DNA from: Kordia sp039026955
Lineage (GTDB): Bacteria; Bacteroidota; Bacteroidia; Flavobacteriales; Flavobacteriaceae
Direction: 5' to 3'
Assembly: GCA_039026955.1 (NCBI GenBank)
Contig: JBCCLH010000005.1
Span: 1 to 64,000, forward strand
DNA: 64,000 bases
Each line of letters opens with the position of its first letter. Position 1 is the first letter of the stretch. A program made the position numbers and the translations under genes. The notes under the pieces are model-generated. The model did not search any database and was not told where the DNA came from. It worked only from the letters and a program-made list of their open reading frames with translations. This document shows positions 1 through 7,698 of the stretch, in pieces.

Positions 1-884
1 CGCTTGTGACTTCTCACATAAATTTACAAAATGAAAGCAGATCACAACCTACAATACCTCACAGCATCTGAGGAATCGCTTGTGACTTCTCACATAAATT
101 TACAAAATGAAAGCAGATCACAACCTGCTGCTGATTATATTATTAAGCGGCGACCTTGTGACTTCTCACATAAATTTACAAAATGAAAGCAGATCACAAC
201 TAATGCTCATCAATCGAAACAGGACTTTCTCTTGTGACCTCTCACATAAATTTACAAAATGAAAGCAGATCACAACACTCGGAAAATGATCATACAAATG
301 ATCTAACTTGTGACTTCTCACATAAATTTACAAAATGAAAGCAGATCACAACATAGTTCTTTGAGTTTCAGATTTTAGTTTTCTTGTGACTTCTCACATA
401 AATTTACAAAATGAAAGCAGATCACAACATGTTCGCGTAAATAGGTTTGTAGAATTCGCTTGTGACTTCTCACATAAATTTACAAAATGAAAGCAGATCA
501 CAACAGAACGTTAAAAGGGCAACTCGATTTAATTCTTGTGACTTCTCACATAAATTTACAAAATGAAAGCAGATCACAACTTAGCTATTTTACACCACGT
601 ACTTCCTCTTCTTGTGACTTCTCACATAAATTTACAAAATGAAAGCAGATCACAACTGCTGCTTAATATATACAGATTGAGACGTACTTGTGACTTCTCA
701 CATAAATTTACAAAATGAAAGCAGATCACAACTACTAGATGACGGATTCATAAAAACTAAACCTTGTGACTTCTCACATAAATTTACAAAATGAAAGCAG
801 ATCACAACAAGAAAGACGCAGACGTGAAGCTGAAGCTGCTTGTGACTTCTCACGCAAAATTACAAAATGACAGCAATTCACAAC
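1..884. CRISPR. CRISPR array, right end (type II-C-like), truncated by window edge
   Basis: Twelve 46-bp repeats and eleven 30-bp spacers recur at an exact 76-bp period. Repeats start at 3, 79, 155, 231, 307, 383, 459, 535, 611, 687, 763 and 839. The repeat begins CTTGTGACTTCTCAC and ends AGCAGATCACAAC, so its ends pair as TTGTGA/TCACAA. Read on the minus strand it starts GTTGTGATCTGC, like 46-47-bp repeats of Bacteroidota type II-C (Cas9) systems; this type call is from general knowledge of the family. The repeat at 231 has one change (C at 239). The repeat at 839 differs at several positions and is the terminal degenerate repeat. Bases 1-2 are the end of a spacer, so the array continues to the left. 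No cas gene is in the window. Positions 885-967, up to the next gene, are AT-rich with a small hairpin at 884-901. Confidence 0.97.
855..883 (-). promoter_or_regulatory. Putative promoter inside the terminal degenerate CRISPR repeat
   Basis: On the minus strand the last repeat carries TTG (881-883), an 18-nt gap and TAATTTTG (855-862). This is an exact match to the flavobacterial TTG / TAnnTTTG promoter consensus. The other eleven repeats read TAAATTTA at the same place and lack the final G. It would fire leftward into the array. Confidence 0.45.
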
Positions 885-967
885 CCGTTATACTGTACGG
901 GAACTTCAGATTACCAATAACTTACAAAAGCAAATCATATCTAAATAAAATTTTAATAACAGTAATT

Positions 968-1867
968 TTAATAACAATCAAAAGTATATTCTTTGTATGG
1001 AATATTAACAACACCACAAACCCCACCATGATGCGAACATGTTCCTCTTCCTGTTGAAGAACTAGTAGTCCCATCACAGCATTGAGTCAACTGATAGTAT
1101 CGAGTTCTTGCTGTTAGCTCTCTATACTGGTTGCATGCATCTTTGTTTCCTAAATCTGTAGCTTTTTTTAGATACAGTTTTGCTTTGCGTTTATTTTTTA
1201 AATGTAGATACGTAATACCAAGATTGTATAAAAAAATATCATTATCGGGAGCTGCTTTAACTGCTTTTCCGAAAGCTTTTAAAGCAGCTTTATCTTTATG
1301 CATCTGAGAATATAAGACACCAATTTTATTATTAAATCTGCCAGTCTGGCTATATTCATTACTTAGTTTAGTGTATATATGAATTGTTTCTAATGTATCA
1401 TTAATAGCTAAATATGTATCAGCAGCATATTCCATAATTGCTACATGCTTTGTAGAATCGTTTTTATATAACTGTAGCTCCTCTTTTAATAACTCTTTGA
1501 TTTTCTCTTTATCTCCATGTTGTAAATCCCAATTAATCAATTCTTTTATTCGTATATCTTTAATGGAATCCGTTTTTGCTAATAAAACGGTACGCTTAAA
1601 ATCCTCTTCGCTATGTAATGTGTCCTGTAATTCATACAATATTTTACCTCTAAGCTCATAAAATTCAGTGTTGGCACTATCTGTATTTATTGCCTTATTA
1701 ATTAGTTGTAATGCTTCTCTGTACTCACTAAAATTATATTTTGATACAGCTTCTTCATAGATATCATTCTCTGATTCTGGCAGCAAACTCCCAATAATAG
1801 CCAATATGAAAAATACCGCAATGAAGACAACACAGCCTTTTCCTTTGTTCTTTTTTTTCATGGTCAT
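968..1867 (-). CDS. TPR protein with C-terminal DUF3761-like Cys/His motif
   Basis: 299 aa. A basic start is followed by one hydrophobic segment (about residues 11-29, CVVFIAVFFILAIIGSLL), which anchors the protein or acts as a signal. The middle consists of helical TPR-like repeats (for example ALKAFGKAVKAAPDNDIFLY and NLGITYLHLKNKRKAKLYLK). The C-terminal about 50 residues hold CCDGTTSSSTGRGTCSHHGG, which resembles the CxDGTxSxSxxxGxCSxHGGV signature of DUF3761. The TPR part suggests protein-protein binding; the function of the C-terminal module is unknown. It starts 6 nt after the upstream gene (1874-2584), so the two are probably co-transcribed. Its stop codon lies 83 nt from the CRISPR array. 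The assignment to DUF3761 is by eye. Confidence 0.75.
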   Translation of the reverse strand: MTMKKKNKGKGCVVFIAVFFILAIIGSLLPESENDIYEEAVSKYNFSEYREALQLINKAINTDSANTEFYELRGKILYELQDTLHSEEDFKRTVLLAKTDSIKDIRIKELINWDLQHGDKEKIKELLKEELQLYKNDSTKHVAIMEYAADTYLAINDTLETIHIYTKLSNEYSQTGRFNNKIGVLYSQMHKDKAALKAFGKAVKAAPDNDIFLYNLGITYLHLKNKRKAKLYLKKATDLGNKDACNQYRELTARTRYYQLTQCCDGTTSSSTGRGTCSHHGGVCGVVNIPYKEYTFDCY

Positions 1868-1873
1868 TTTTAA

Positions 1874-2584
1874 TTATTGTTTATTTAATGTTGTAGCATC
1901 TTTTGGACAGACATGCTTATCAAACATGTGTTTAGAAAGTGGTTTTAATTGCTTTCCTGTTTCAGGATGAAGTCCTCTTGAAGTAAAATATTCCAATTCT
2001 TTCTTTTGATTTTTACCATACCAAACATTGGGAGTTCCATCAGGTTTTATGTATTCTGTTTGACAGTCAGTTTCAATTTTTTTGAAGTTCTTAATACGAT
2101 CTTCACTATATAATTTGAATTGTCCAAAATCATATTTTTTTAAGTCAAAAGACACTTCTATATAATGCGTTCCATCCCAAATCATCCAACGTTGTCTGTT
2201 TAATTGAAAGATGATTACGAAGGTGACAATAGTTAAAAGAATGAGAATGATAAACCATTTATTCTTTTTGACAAAATCTATAAAACTATCCTGTTTTGGC
2301 ATATCTTTTTGTTCAAATCGAGTCACAAAATCTTCATAATTATGAAATCCCAAATACATCGCAAGGTTATCTAATAACTCAGGACTTGGACTCATTTCTT
2401 TCTCAAAATTCCCCTCTATATATTGTTCATAGTATCTTGAAAATGTTGCTTTACTAGTATTAATTTTAAGCTCCATCATAAATATTTTCTCTAAATGTAC
2501 AGCGACTCCATTCTTCGTAGTTCTACCACTTTGTTGTTCCGCTTTTTTAAAGGCTTTTCGGAATAGTTTTTCTTTCATAAACAT
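1874..2584 (-). CDS. Membrane protein with helical, HTH-like N-terminal domain
   Basis: 236 aa. Residues 1-100 are soluble and helical (ATFSRYYEQYIEG, then ELLDNLAMYLGFHNYEDFV). The pattern recalls helix-turn-helix-like domains in Bacteroidota proteins, but I cannot assign a family. A single transmembrane helix at about 110-128 (WFIILILLTIVTFVIIFQL) is followed by a polar C-terminal domain of about 105 residues. The likely topology is a cytoplasmic N-terminus and a periplasmic C-terminus, as in membrane-anchored regulators; this is inference. It is the first gene of a two-gene operon with the TPR protein and is divergent from the mini-lipoproteins. Confidence 0.7.
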   Translation of the reverse strand: MFMKEKLFRKAFKKAEQQSGRTTKNGVAVHLEKIFMMELKINTSKATFSRYYEQYIEGNFEKEMSPSPELLDNLAMYLGFHNYEDFVTRFEQKDMPKQDSFIDFVKKNKWFIILILLTIVTFVIIFQLNRQRWMIWDGTHYIEVSFDLKKYDFGQFKLYSEDRIKNFKKIETDCQTEYIKPDGTPNVWYGKNQKKELEYFTSRGLHPETGKQLKPLSKHMFDKHVCPKDATTLNKQ

Positions 2585-2948
2585 GAATGTTAGTATTTAA
2601 TAATTGATTTCACATAAGTTACTCATGAAATACACATAAATGTGTACACACATTTGATTGAATATTGAGGGTTTCTTGTTGACTATTTTCTTTCAGTTTG
2701 TTTGTTCATTTGCTTCAGAGTTTAAAAATGACCTTACCCGCAATAAGGTTTGCGGATTAAACACTACTCGAAGTTGAGAACTAAAGTTGTTCAAAAAGGG
2801 AAGTACACACTTCTTTAGTTTTCACTTCTACTTCCCAAAAATTCGGAGAGACGTCTCCCAACTTTTTAGCGTGCGGCTTGTCTGCAATACATACCCTAAG
2901 AACAATTCTGGGCAGCCACACTATTGTCAAATTTTTAATACATACAAA
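2585..2948. other. Divergent intergenic region, no gene seen
   Basis: 364 bp between divergent genes. It must contain promoters in both directions, but I see no exact TAnnTTTG box. A small hairpin, CCTTA...TAAGG, lies near 2732-2748. An open frame runs rightward from 2787 but has no coding character before the lipoprotein start at 2949. Confidence 0.5.
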
Positions 2949-3119
2949 ATGAAGAAATTATATGTACTTTCACTTGTGGTTTTCCACATTATTGGATTTC
3001 AATCCTGTACTCCCGAAGCCCTAAATACAACTGATGAAATACAAGCTTGCTGTGGTGACGATATTCCAATTCCACCGCCACCGCCACCACCGCCGCCAGG
3101 TGATGAAGTAGGAAATTAA
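2949..3119 (+). CDS. Polyproline mini-lipoprotein, copy 1
   Basis: 56 aa. The N-terminus is a lipoprotein signal peptide with lipobox GFQSC, so Cys20 would be lipidated after cleavage. The mature peptide is about 37 residues: TPEAL, an acidic stretch TDEIQACCGDD with a CC pair, then nine consecutive prolines and a short GDEVGN tail. The start ATG at 2949 is chosen because the signal peptide begins exactly there; the frame is open further upstream, but that stretch looks non-coding. A paralogue follows 80 bp downstream with the same order of motifs. No known function. A surface or periplasmic peptide sensed by the adjacent two-component system is a speculation. Confidence 0.8.
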   Translation: MKKLYVLSLVVFHIIGFQSCTPEALNTTDEIQACCGDDIPIPPPPPPPPPGDEVGN

Positions 3120-3199
3120 TAATCTAAATCATGTAAAGCAGCGCCAAGAAAGTATATTGAATAAAAATTGTAATTTAAGAGGTATAAAAATATTATAAT

Positions 3200-3361
3200 A
3201 TGAAGAAAAAACTTTTAATTTTCGCTTTGTTCAGTATCATACTATCTTGTACACCAGAAGCTTTATCTGAAACAGATGAAATACAAGCCTGCTGTGGTGA
3301 TGAAGGAGAAATACCGCCACCACCTCCACCTCCGCCACCAGGAGGTAACTTAGGAGGTTAA
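3200..3361 (+). CDS. Polyproline mini-lipoprotein, copy 2
   Basis: 53 aa. It has a signal peptide with lipobox ILSC (Cys17), followed by TPEALSETDEIQACCGDEGE, then nine prolines and GGNLGG. It shares CTPEAL, TDEIQACCGD and the nine-proline run with the copy at 2949, so the two are a tandem duplication. The second codon onwards is Lys-rich (MKKK), as is usual for flavobacterial signal peptides. The stop lies 25 nt before the kinase start, so it may be transcribed with the kinase and regulator. Function unknown. Confidence 0.8.
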   Translation: MKKKLLIFALFSIILSCTPEALSETDEIQACCGDEGEIPPPPPPPPPGGNLGG

Positions 3362-3386
3362 TGTTATAATTTAGTATTTTAGAGGA

Positions 3387-4970
3387 ATGAAAAATAATAC
3401 AAATTCATTCCTCTTTTTTTTAGCATTTGCTTTTTTGAGTTTTAGTTGTAGCCAACAAAGAAATTATGATTCGTCAGTATACAATAAAATGCTTTCTGTC
3501 AACAAGTTACAAAAAGAGGCTTATGCTCATTTTAAAAAAGGTGCAATCTACAAAAGCGAAGAAACCGTTGTCAGTGCTATCAAATTACTAAATAGTATAC
3601 CACAAAGTTCGTTTTCCATTCAAACTAAAACAGGCCTATACAATCATTTAGGTAGGATTTATAGAAATTTTGGAAATCGAGATAGTGCTTTAGAATATTA
3701 TCAACGCTCATTAGAATTAAACAACAATATTTGCGATAGCATAGCGAATATAAATAATATAGCAAATATTTTTTCAGATCAAGGGTTGCACAAAGAAGCT
3801 GTAAAAACATTAAGGGTGATTCATAACAAAATATCCAAATTAGATAGTTGCGATGGAAAATGGGAAGTAATAGATAATTTAGGCTTTAATGAATCAAAGC
3901 TTAAAAAACCAGAAGGCTTAGAAAAAATGAAAATTGCCTTAAAAGCAAGAATTAAGGATTCATTGTTTGAAGGCATGTTTTCTAGTTACAGACATTTGTC
4001 TATTCACTTTATGGATCGAAAAAAAAATGATTCAGCTGAATATTACGTAAAAAAAGCGATTAAAATTGCCCGTAAAATTGAATCACCTTTCTTCCTTAAT
4101 AAAGCTTTATATTTAAAATTAAAACTTCGAAAAGATGAAGAAATCTTAAAGTACTTGTTTCTAAATGATAGTATTCAAAATGCCGATAAGCAGACTGAAA
4201 ACAAATATGTAAACAAAAAGTATGACACGACAAAATCCGAAAAGAAAGCTCTAAAAGAAGAGTTAGAAAAAGAACGTCAACAACGCAAAGCATTATTATT
4301 TGCATTTCTAGGAGGACTTATATTGATAGCCGCCATCTTTTTCATCCTCCTCCAACGCAATCGCAACAAACAATACACACTCGCACAAGTCCATAAAACT
4401 GAACGCAATCTTTCTAAAAAAGTGCATGACGAATTAGGAAATGATATTTTCTATTTAATGAATCAACTACAAACAAATCCAGCTTCTTTGTTGGAAAAAG
4501 AAGGATTACAAATTTTAAACGGATTGAATGAAATTTATGTCAAAGCTAGAGACATTTCTAAAAAATATACCACAATTAATACTGACAACGGATATCACGA
4601 TGAATTGCTTTCACTGCTTAATTCTTTCGGAAGTGACACTACTAAAATTGTAACGAATGAAGTAACTTCAGATTTTTGGCAACCTGTTTCCAAATTGAAA
4701 AAAGAGCAACTCTATAGAGTGCTACAAGAACTCCTTACGAATATGAAAAAGCATAGTGAAGCGGAGTTGGTAGGAATTACATTTACGAAAGTCAAAAAAC
4801 AGTTCATCATCAAATATGTGGATAATGGAAAAGGAGCTACGAGAGATGAACTTTTAGCAAAAAATGGCTTGGGTAATGTGGAAAACCGCATCGAAGAGAT
4901 TAAGGGAACTATTACTTTTGATACGAATCCCGATAATGGATTCAAAGCGGAAATACGATTTATTCAATAG
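3387..4970 (+). CDS. Histidine kinase with lipobox and TPR sensor region
   Basis: 527 aa. The N-terminus has a signal with lipobox SFSC (Cys21). Residues about 35-250 are TPR-like repeats (GLYNHLGRIYRNFGNRDSAL). A coiled segment is followed by a transmembrane helix at about 302-322. The cytoplasmic part has a phospho-acceptor H-box, KKVHDELGND (His347), an N-box LYRVLQELLTNMKKHSEA near 440-455 and a G-box DNGKGATRDE...GLGNVENRI. This is the NarL-type sensor kinase layout with periplasmic TPRs. The response regulator starts 4 nt after its stop, so they are cotranscribed. A lipobox plus an internal TM is unusual and may be only a signal-like N-terminus. Confidence 0.9.
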   Translation: MKNNTNSFLFFLAFAFLSFSCSQQRNYDSSVYNKMLSVNKLQKEAYAHFKKGAIYKSEETVVSAIKLLNSIPQSSFSIQTKTGLYNHLGRIYRNFGNRDSALEYYQRSLELNNNICDSIANINNIANIFSDQGLHKEAVKTLRVIHNKISKLDSCDGKWEVIDNLGFNESKLKKPEGLEKMKIALKARIKDSLFEGMFSSYRHLSIHFMDRKKNDSAEYYVKKAIKIARKIESPFFLNKALYLKLKLRKDEEILKYLFLNDSIQNADKQTENKYVNKKYDTTKSEKKALKEELEKERQQRKALLFAFLGGLILIAAIFFILLQRNRNKQYTLAQVHKTERNLSKKVHDELGNDIFYLMNQLQTNPASLLEKEGLQILNGLNEIYVKARDISKKYTTINTDNGYHDELLSLLNSFGSDTTKIVTNEVTSDFWQPVSKLKKEQLYRVLQELLTNMKKHSEAELVGITFTKVKKQFIIKYVDNGKGATRDELLAKNGLGNVENRIEEIKGTITFDTNPDNGFKAEIRFIQ

Positions 4971-4973
4971 CCT

Positions 4974-5642
4974 ATGAAGTTCAAAAAAGTTTTAGTTGTG
5001 GAAGATACCGATAGTAGCAATATCGGATTGGTAGTTAAGTTGAAAGAAATGGGAATTGAGATGGTAGATTCTTCTCAATCTTGTGACGGAGCTTTTTTAA
5101 AAATAAAGAAAGGAATACAGGAAAAGCAACCTTTTGACGTATTAATTAGCGATTTGTCATTTGTGATCAATACCCCAAATCCAAAAATTACTACAGGAGA
5201 AGCGCTCATTGCCGAAGTCAAAAAAATACAACCAAACATAAAAATAATAGCCTTTTCTGTGAATAACCAACAGACTGTCATCAAGCATTTAATCAACGAA
5301 ATTGGTATTGAAGGCTATGTTTGCAAAGGACTAAATGGCACAAAAGAATTGTTAAAAGCAATTGAAAATATTCAAAACGGCAACACTTATTTATGTCCAG
5401 TTTCAAATGCTACATTACATAAAAAGAATGTTTTTCAATTAGATGAATATGAAAAACAATTACTTCAACTTGTGGCGAAGGGACTAAAGCAAGATGAAAT
5501 AGCTTCATATTTTCAATCCAAAGGGATTACACCCAACAGTAGACGTTCGGTAGAAGATCGTCTGAGCAAACTCCGTGATAGTTTTAATGCGAATACAACT
5601 TCACAACTCATTTATCTAGCACAAAGCCTAGACCTCATCTAA
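4974..5642 (+). CDS. LuxR/NarL-type response regulator
   Basis: 222 aa. The receiver domain (about 1-125) has acidic residues E10-D11 and the phospho-acceptor in DVLISD (Asp60). The C-terminal part (about 150-222) is an HTH region (EKQLLQLVAKGLKQDEIASY, then RRSVEDRLSKLRDSF) that resembles LuxR-type domains but has an insertion, FQSKGITPNS, in the turn region. It forms a tight pair with the TPR histidine kinase immediately upstream. The target genes are unknown; the upstream mini-lipoproteins are the obvious candidates by position. Confidence 0.88.
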   Translation: MKFKKVLVVEDTDSSNIGLVVKLKEMGIEMVDSSQSCDGAFLKIKKGIQEKQPFDVLISDLSFVINTPNPKITTGEALIAEVKKIQPNIKIIAFSVNNQQTVIKHLINEIGIEGYVCKGLNGTKELLKAIENIQNGNTYLCPVSNATLHKKNVFQLDEYEKQLLQLVAKGLKQDEIASYFQSKGITPNSRRSVEDRLSKLRDSFNANTTSQLIYLAQSLDLI

Positions 5643-5741
5643 TACATTCTAGTTTTATTTTTTATCACCGTGGATTTCCACAAGGGAATCATTAATAGTC
5701 ATTTTAAGTTTGTATCAACATTAACTTAAAAAGATAACTTC

Positions 5742-6044
5742 ATGGCAAGAAAGCCAAATACAAATAAACAAGGCGGAAGCTGGACAGATGCTCAAAAGTT
5801 AAGCGTATGGAGAAAAGGAAAAAGAGTTAACGATAAATCCTCTCTAACTTGGAGAAAAGATAAGTGTGGTAATGAAATCAAATGGTCAGAATATGGAAAT
5901 AGAAATTCAAATTACGGGTGGGAAATTGATCATATCACGGCAGTGGCAAATGGAGGAAGTGACTACCTCAGTAACTTACAACCATTGCACTGGAAAAACA
6001 ATGCAAGTAAAGCAGATAAGCGCTATTGGAGATGTCCAAATTAA
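5742..6044 (+). CDS. HNH endonuclease-family protein
   Basis: 100 aa. A short HNH domain: EIDHITAVANGGSDYLSNLQ followed by PLHWKNNASK, with His64, Asn78 and Asn87 as the expected catalytic/metal positions. The N-terminus is basic (KPNTNKQGG, WRKGKR), consistent with nucleic-acid binding. A -7 box TAAGTTTG at 5705-5712 lies 29 nt before the start; no TTG sits at the right distance. Similar small stand-alone HNH proteins occur on phages, in defence islands and in ordinary genomes. It is followed by the Cys-rich secreted protein and an HsdR_N-type nuclease in the same direction. Confidence 0.85.
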   Translation: MARKPNTNKQGGSWTDAQKLSVWRKGKRVNDKSSLTWRKDKCGNEIKWSEYGNRNSNYGWEIDHITAVANGGSDYLSNLQPLHWKNNASKADKRYWRCPN

Positions 6045-6064
6045 CATTGAAAATCTTTTATAAT

Positions 6065-6445
6065 ATGAAAGATTGTATAAAAATTATAGTATTTATATTC
6101 TTTTTATTCAATTTTTCAAATGCAACCTCACAAACTGTTTACACTACAAAATCAGGTGAAAAATATCATAAAATAAATTGTCGTTACCTCAAATATTCTC
6201 GCTATCAAACTACTATAGATTCCGCTAAAATTTTTGGATATACGGCTTGTAAAGTGTGTAAACCTACCATTGCTAATACAAAAATAACGGAGCAACAAGT
6301 AAAGGAATACGGCGACGCTATTGAAAAAGAAAAACCTAAAAAAAGAAAAACGGCTTCACAATGTAGAGGAAAAACTCAGTCAGGCAAAAGATGTAAGCGC
6401 ATGACAAAAAATGCTAACAAACGATGCTATCAACATCAAAATTAA
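6065..6445 (+). CDS. Secreted Cys-rich protein, two putative zinc-binding motifs
   Basis: 126 aa from the ATG at 6065, which begins a good signal peptide (IIVFIFFLFNFSNATSQ); an open frame also runs from 6026, but without signal logic. The mature N-terminal module, YTTKSGEKYHKINCRYLKYS then GYTACKVCKP, resembles Ada-type or nuclease-associated Cys4 knuckles. The C-terminal 25 residues, CRGKTQSGKRCKRMTKNANK then CYQH, match a short CxGxTxxGKxCKR...CxxH zinc motif seen at the C-termini of many small bacterial proteins. It lies between two nuclease-like genes. Exact function unknown. Confidence 0.75.
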   Translation: MKDCIKIIVFIFFLFNFSNATSQTVYTTKSGEKYHKINCRYLKYSRYQTTIDSAKIFGYTACKVCKPTIANTKITEQQVKEYGDAIEKEKPKKRKTASQCRGKTQSGKRCKRMTKNANKRCYQHQN

Positions 6446-6461
6446 TAACTCAACAAATATC

Positions 6462-7508
6462 ATGGATATTCAAAGTAAACTCAAAGAACTTTCTGAGAAA
6501 ATAGACTCAATGAAAGAGCAAATTTTAACCGAAGAAGCAACAAAAACAGCTTTTGTATTACCCTTCATTAATCTACTTGGGTATGATATTTTTAATCCAA
6601 CGGAAGTAGTTCCAGAATTTACCGCAGATGTAGGATTAAAAAAAGGAGAAAAAGTCGATTATGCTATTTTTCAAAATAATGTTCCAATCCTTATCATAGA
6701 ATGTAAACATTGGGTTGAAAGCTTAGATACACATAGTTCGCAATTGATACGATATTTTCATGTATCCAAATCAAGGTTTGCTTTGTTGACCAATGGAATT
6801 GAATATCGCTTTTACACAGATTTAGAAGAAAAAAATAAAATGGATCACAAACCATTTTTAGAATTTAGCATTACCCAATTAAAAGATTCAATAATCAATG
6901 AAATATCAAAATTCCATAAATCAAATTTTGACATCACCAAAATCTTAAACAATGCCAGCTCTCTAAAATATACGAAAGAAATCAAAAAAGTATTTAGTAG
7001 TGAACTCATCAAACCGAGTCATGAATTTACACGCTTTTTTGCTTCCAAAGTATATAGTGGAAGATTGACAGAACGTGTTATGGAACAATTTGGTGACTTA
7101 GTTCACAAAGCTATCAATCAGTTGATAAGTGACAAGGTGAATGATAGATTACAAAGTGCGCTCAACAAAGAAACCGAACAACAAATTGAAGAAAATACCG
7201 AAGAAGTCGAAATCAGTAAAATCAATACTACCGAAGAAGAACTAGACGGTTTTAAAATTGTGGTTGCAATATTACGTCGAAAAATAGCACATGACCGCAT
7301 ATTCTATAGAGATACACAATCTTATTTCGGAATTCTACTAGATAATAATAATCGAAAACCACTTTGCAGATTACATTTAAACGGAGGTAAAAAATATTTA
7401 GGACTCATAGGAGAAAACAAAAAAGAAACCAAAGTACATATTGAAACAATTGATGATATTTATACACATGAAGAAGCGCTCTTGCAAACAGTAGATTATT
7501 ATGAATAG
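6462..7508 (+). CDS. HsdR_N-type (PD-D/ExK) restriction-like nuclease
   Basis: 348 aa from the ATG at 6462; the frame is open from 6411 but that part overlaps the preceding gene. The N-terminal domain has the type I restriction HsdR-N pattern: TEEATKTAFVLPFINLLGYD, then EKVDYAIF (Asp66) and ILIIECKHW (Glu80 and Lys82), i.e. a complete PD-(D/E)xK site. A helical middle with an acidic linker (about 235-270) precedes a C-terminal alpha/beta domain beginning FKIVVAILRRK. There is no helicase motor and no HsdM/HsdS gene, so it is not a classical type I enzyme. It may be a defence or repair nuclease acting with the HNH protein; this is inference. Confidence 0.82.
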   Translation: MDIQSKLKELSEKIDSMKEQILTEEATKTAFVLPFINLLGYDIFNPTEVVPEFTADVGLKKGEKVDYAIFQNNVPILIIECKHWVESLDTHSSQLIRYFHVSKSRFALLTNGIEYRFYTDLEEKNKMDHKPFLEFSITQLKDSIINEISKFHKSNFDITKILNNASSLKYTKEIKKVFSSELIKPSHEFTRFFASKVYSGRLTERVMEQFGDLVHKAINQLISDKVNDRLQSALNKETEQQIEENTEEVEISKINTTEEELDGFKIVVAILRRKIAHDRIFYRDTQSYFGILLDNNNRKPLCRLHLNGGKKYLGLIGENKKETKVHIETIDDIYTHEEALLQTVDYYE

Positions 7509-7698
7509 ATTAATTTCAATGCATTCAAAGCTAAATAAAGTAAGGTGTTAGTCTTTTTGTTTGTTTGATTGTCAGGTTGATTCTTAAACGTCTTGTCACG
7601 AATGCACTAATGATATTCTTTACTCTTGCCTGTTCTTTAATTAATGCGAATTATTTGCTACTTGATAAACTTATAAACCCATAAACTTCCTTTTCGCA

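Noticed and set aside
791..1057. Open frame of 88 codons on the plus strand across the CRISPR end
   Set aside because: It runs through repeats and the terminal repeat and has no sensible protein character.
5866..6063. Second frame inside the HNH gene
   Set aside because: It is a shadow of the HNH coding sequence without family features.
5742..7508. Complete type I restriction-modification system
   Set aside because: No helicase motor, methyltransferase or specificity subunit; only an HsdR_N-like nuclease domain.
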